This document shows, piece after piece, positions 15,159 through 16,302 of a stretch of DNA of 16,302 bases. A model generated the notes under the pieces. The model searched no databases. It was not told the origin of the DNA and was given only the letters and a program-made list of their open reading frames with translations. The DNA is from CAYTIB01 sp964437725 (lineage in GTDB: Bacteria > UBA8248 > JACPRG01 > G963555815). The stretch is from the NCBI GenBank assembly GCA_964437725.1, contig CAYTIB010000115.1:1-16302 (forward strand), read 5' to 3'. Made by a program: the position numbers and the translations under genes. The number at the start of each line of letters is the position of its first letter. The stretch's first letter is position 1.

Positions 15159-16172
15159 TTAGGGACGTTTCGGGATGATCGGCGGCTTTGGCTGGAATTC
15201 ATTCGTGTAGTAGTTCGCTACGGGTTCGACATTTTTTATATTCCTTGCCTCCGCAATGATGTCACGTGTGAACTTCATCTTCCCGTAACCAATATGACCT
15301 AATCCATTCATCTCAGTGTCGGCTGTAATCAGATGATCGACGGCGATGTCCCAGTGCGCCCTTGCCAATTGCGCATTGATCTCGCCATGATGCTTGAGGA
15401 AGACCTTTGTCCCTTCGGCAGGGTGTTCTACCCCGTAGGCCAAGCCCTTCAACGAGGCACGCATGAACTTCCGGAGGAAATTCTGGTCGTTGCTAATCAT
15501 CTTCTCTGTCGCCAAAAATCCGTTCGAGTACATATCCAATCCATGATCTGCATATAGGATCTTAGTAACCGGAACATTGGCTGCTTTAGCAACCTTGATT
15601 ACGTTCGGGCCCACTGTGGTATAAGTCACTAGCCCATCTACCTTGCCAGAAACCATGGCCGGAATTTTGGAACTCCACGACATCGGAACAAACGTTACCT
15701 TAGCTGCATTTATCCCTGCAGCCTTCGCTAACGGCGGGAACAGTACGCTACCATCTTCTTCTGCAACCGTAGCAATCTTTCTGCCCTCAAGTCCATTGAC
15801 ATTCTTAACACGGTCTGCCCTGGCAAAAATGACATGCATGCTCTTGGTATGCCATACACCAATGGCCCTAACCTTAACCCCCTGAGAACGTGCAATTACA
15901 AGCGTATCCACTCCACCCGAGGCAACGGTGCAAGCTCCAGTAGATGTCCGCTTTGCGTTATCCATACCGCTTACACCCTTAATAAATTTCACGTTCATGC
16001 CCTCGGCCTTATAAAAGCCCTTCTCTCGGCCAACGTAAAATCCAACGTGTTTACCATAAGGATTCCAGGCAAAACAAAAAGTGACATCTTTCGACTCAGC
16101 TTTTGTCGTCGGAAGGAATCCACCGACACAGAAAGCCAAAAGTCCAACAATTAGCAACCTCGGGAACCTCAT
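15159..16172 (-). CDS. ABC transporter substrate-binding protein, NMT1/THI5-like (periplasmic)
   Basis: A 337-residue solute-binding protein. A Sec signal peptide (MRFPRLL, then a hydrophobic core to about residue 20, likely cut after T-K-A25) precedes a mature domain starting with the family's W-N-P-Y...HVGFYVGREKGFYKAEGM segment, typical of the NMT1/THI5/SsuA/ThiY group. No lipobox is seen, because C15 follows Phe. Start choice: the frame opens further upstream at a TTG (16235), but the ATG at 16172-16170 begins exactly at the signal peptide and has a perfect GGAGG seven bases upstream. Relatives bind thiamin pyrimidine precursors, riboflavin or alkanesulfonates, so a small heterocycle or organic acid is plausible. 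No permease or ATPase gene is in the window; they may lie to the right. The 130 nt before the start (16173-16302) hold no gene I can support. Confidence 0.92.
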   Translation of the reverse strand: MRFPRLLIVGLLAFCVGGFLPTTKAESKDVTFCFAWNPYGKHVGFYVGREKGFYKAEGMNVKFIKGVSGMDNAKRTSTGACTVASGGVDTLVIARSQGVKVRAIGVWHTKSMHVIFARADRVKNVNGLEGRKIATVAEEDGSVLFPPLAKAAGINAAKVTFVPMSWSSKIPAMVSGKVDGLVTYTTVGPNVIKVAKAANVPVTKILYADHGLDMYSNGFLATEKMISNDQNFLRKFMRASLKGLAYGVEHPAEGTKVFLKHHGEINAQLARAHWDIAVDHLITADTEMNGLGHIGYGKMKFTRDIIAEARNIKNVEPVANYYTNEFQPKPPIIPKRP

Positions 16173-16179
16173 ACCCAAA

Positions 16180-16184
16180 CCTCC
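16180..16184 (-). promoter_or_regulatory. Shine-Dalgarno deciding the start of the solute-binding protein
   Basis: A perfect GGAGG on the minus strand, seven bases before the ATG at 16172-16170. It rules in this start over the upstream in-frame TTG at 16235, which would place 21 non-signal residues ahead of the signal peptide. Confidence 0.85.
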
Positions 16185-16302
16185 TTCGAAGACTATACTC
16201 GAATACCGCTCAAACCGCAGGACGACACCGCCCAAACGTCATCATGACACACTGTCCACTACTGCCGAGCCATAGGGCATCCCAGGTACAGTGCAAACCA
16301 AC

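Noticed and set aside
16173..16235. N-terminal extension of the solute-binding protein from a TTG
   Set aside because: It would place 21 residues ahead of a clear signal peptide, and the ATG at 16172 has a perfect GGAGG at ideal spacing.

Overview
The window is bacterial DNA of moderate base composition. It holds ten protein-coding genes, all typical of a catabolic accessory region. I see no rRNA, tRNA, CRISPR array, transposase or insertion sequence. Signature genes that would fix the phylum are absent. The strong Shine-Dalgarno sites, 4-nt gene overlaps and intrinsic terminators say only 'bacterium, plausibly a proteobacterium or another Gram-negative-like lineage'.

Left block, plus strand, 1-5968. 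It opens inside the C-terminal half of a xanthine dehydrogenase-family molybdopterin subunit. A first hydantoinase/oxoprolinase A+B pair follows, with ATGA-overlapping genes, and then a group III (iron-type) alcohol dehydrogenase. A hairpin plus T-run at 6001-6044 probably ends this unit. Middle block, plus strand, 5969-11293. It holds a classical short-chain dehydrogenase, a possible 36-codon small ORF coupled to the next gene, and a second, diverged hydantoinase/oxoprolinase A+B pair. A near-perfect hairpin at 11257-11293 closes it and can also terminate the opposing operon.

Right block, minus strand, 16172 down to 11318. A lone NMT1/THI5-like ABC solute-binding protein with a Sec signal peptide is followed by a terminator-like hairpin. 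Then comes a complete three-subunit molybdenum hydroxylase operon in the order large (Mo cofactor), medium (FAD), small (2x[2Fe-2S]). All three of its genes appear to use non-ATG starts (TTG, TTG, GTG), and consecutive genes overlap by 4 nt.

Working model (inference). The genes fit uptake and breakdown of a nitrogen heterocycle or lactam. A solute-binding protein captures the compound. Molybdenum hydroxylases oxidise ring carbon next to nitrogen, giving a lactam or cyclic imide. ATP-dependent HyuA/HyuB-type enzymes open or carboxylate it. The Fe-alcohol dehydrogenase and the SDR process the resulting alcohol, aldehyde or ketone. The substrate cannot be read from the sequence. Points worth a second look are two hydroxylases beside two HyuAB pairs, a Gln-to-Gly change in a cofactor motif of the left hydroxylase inside a G9 run, the non-ATG starts, the candidate small ORF, and unusual lysine-rich tails on the second HyuB.
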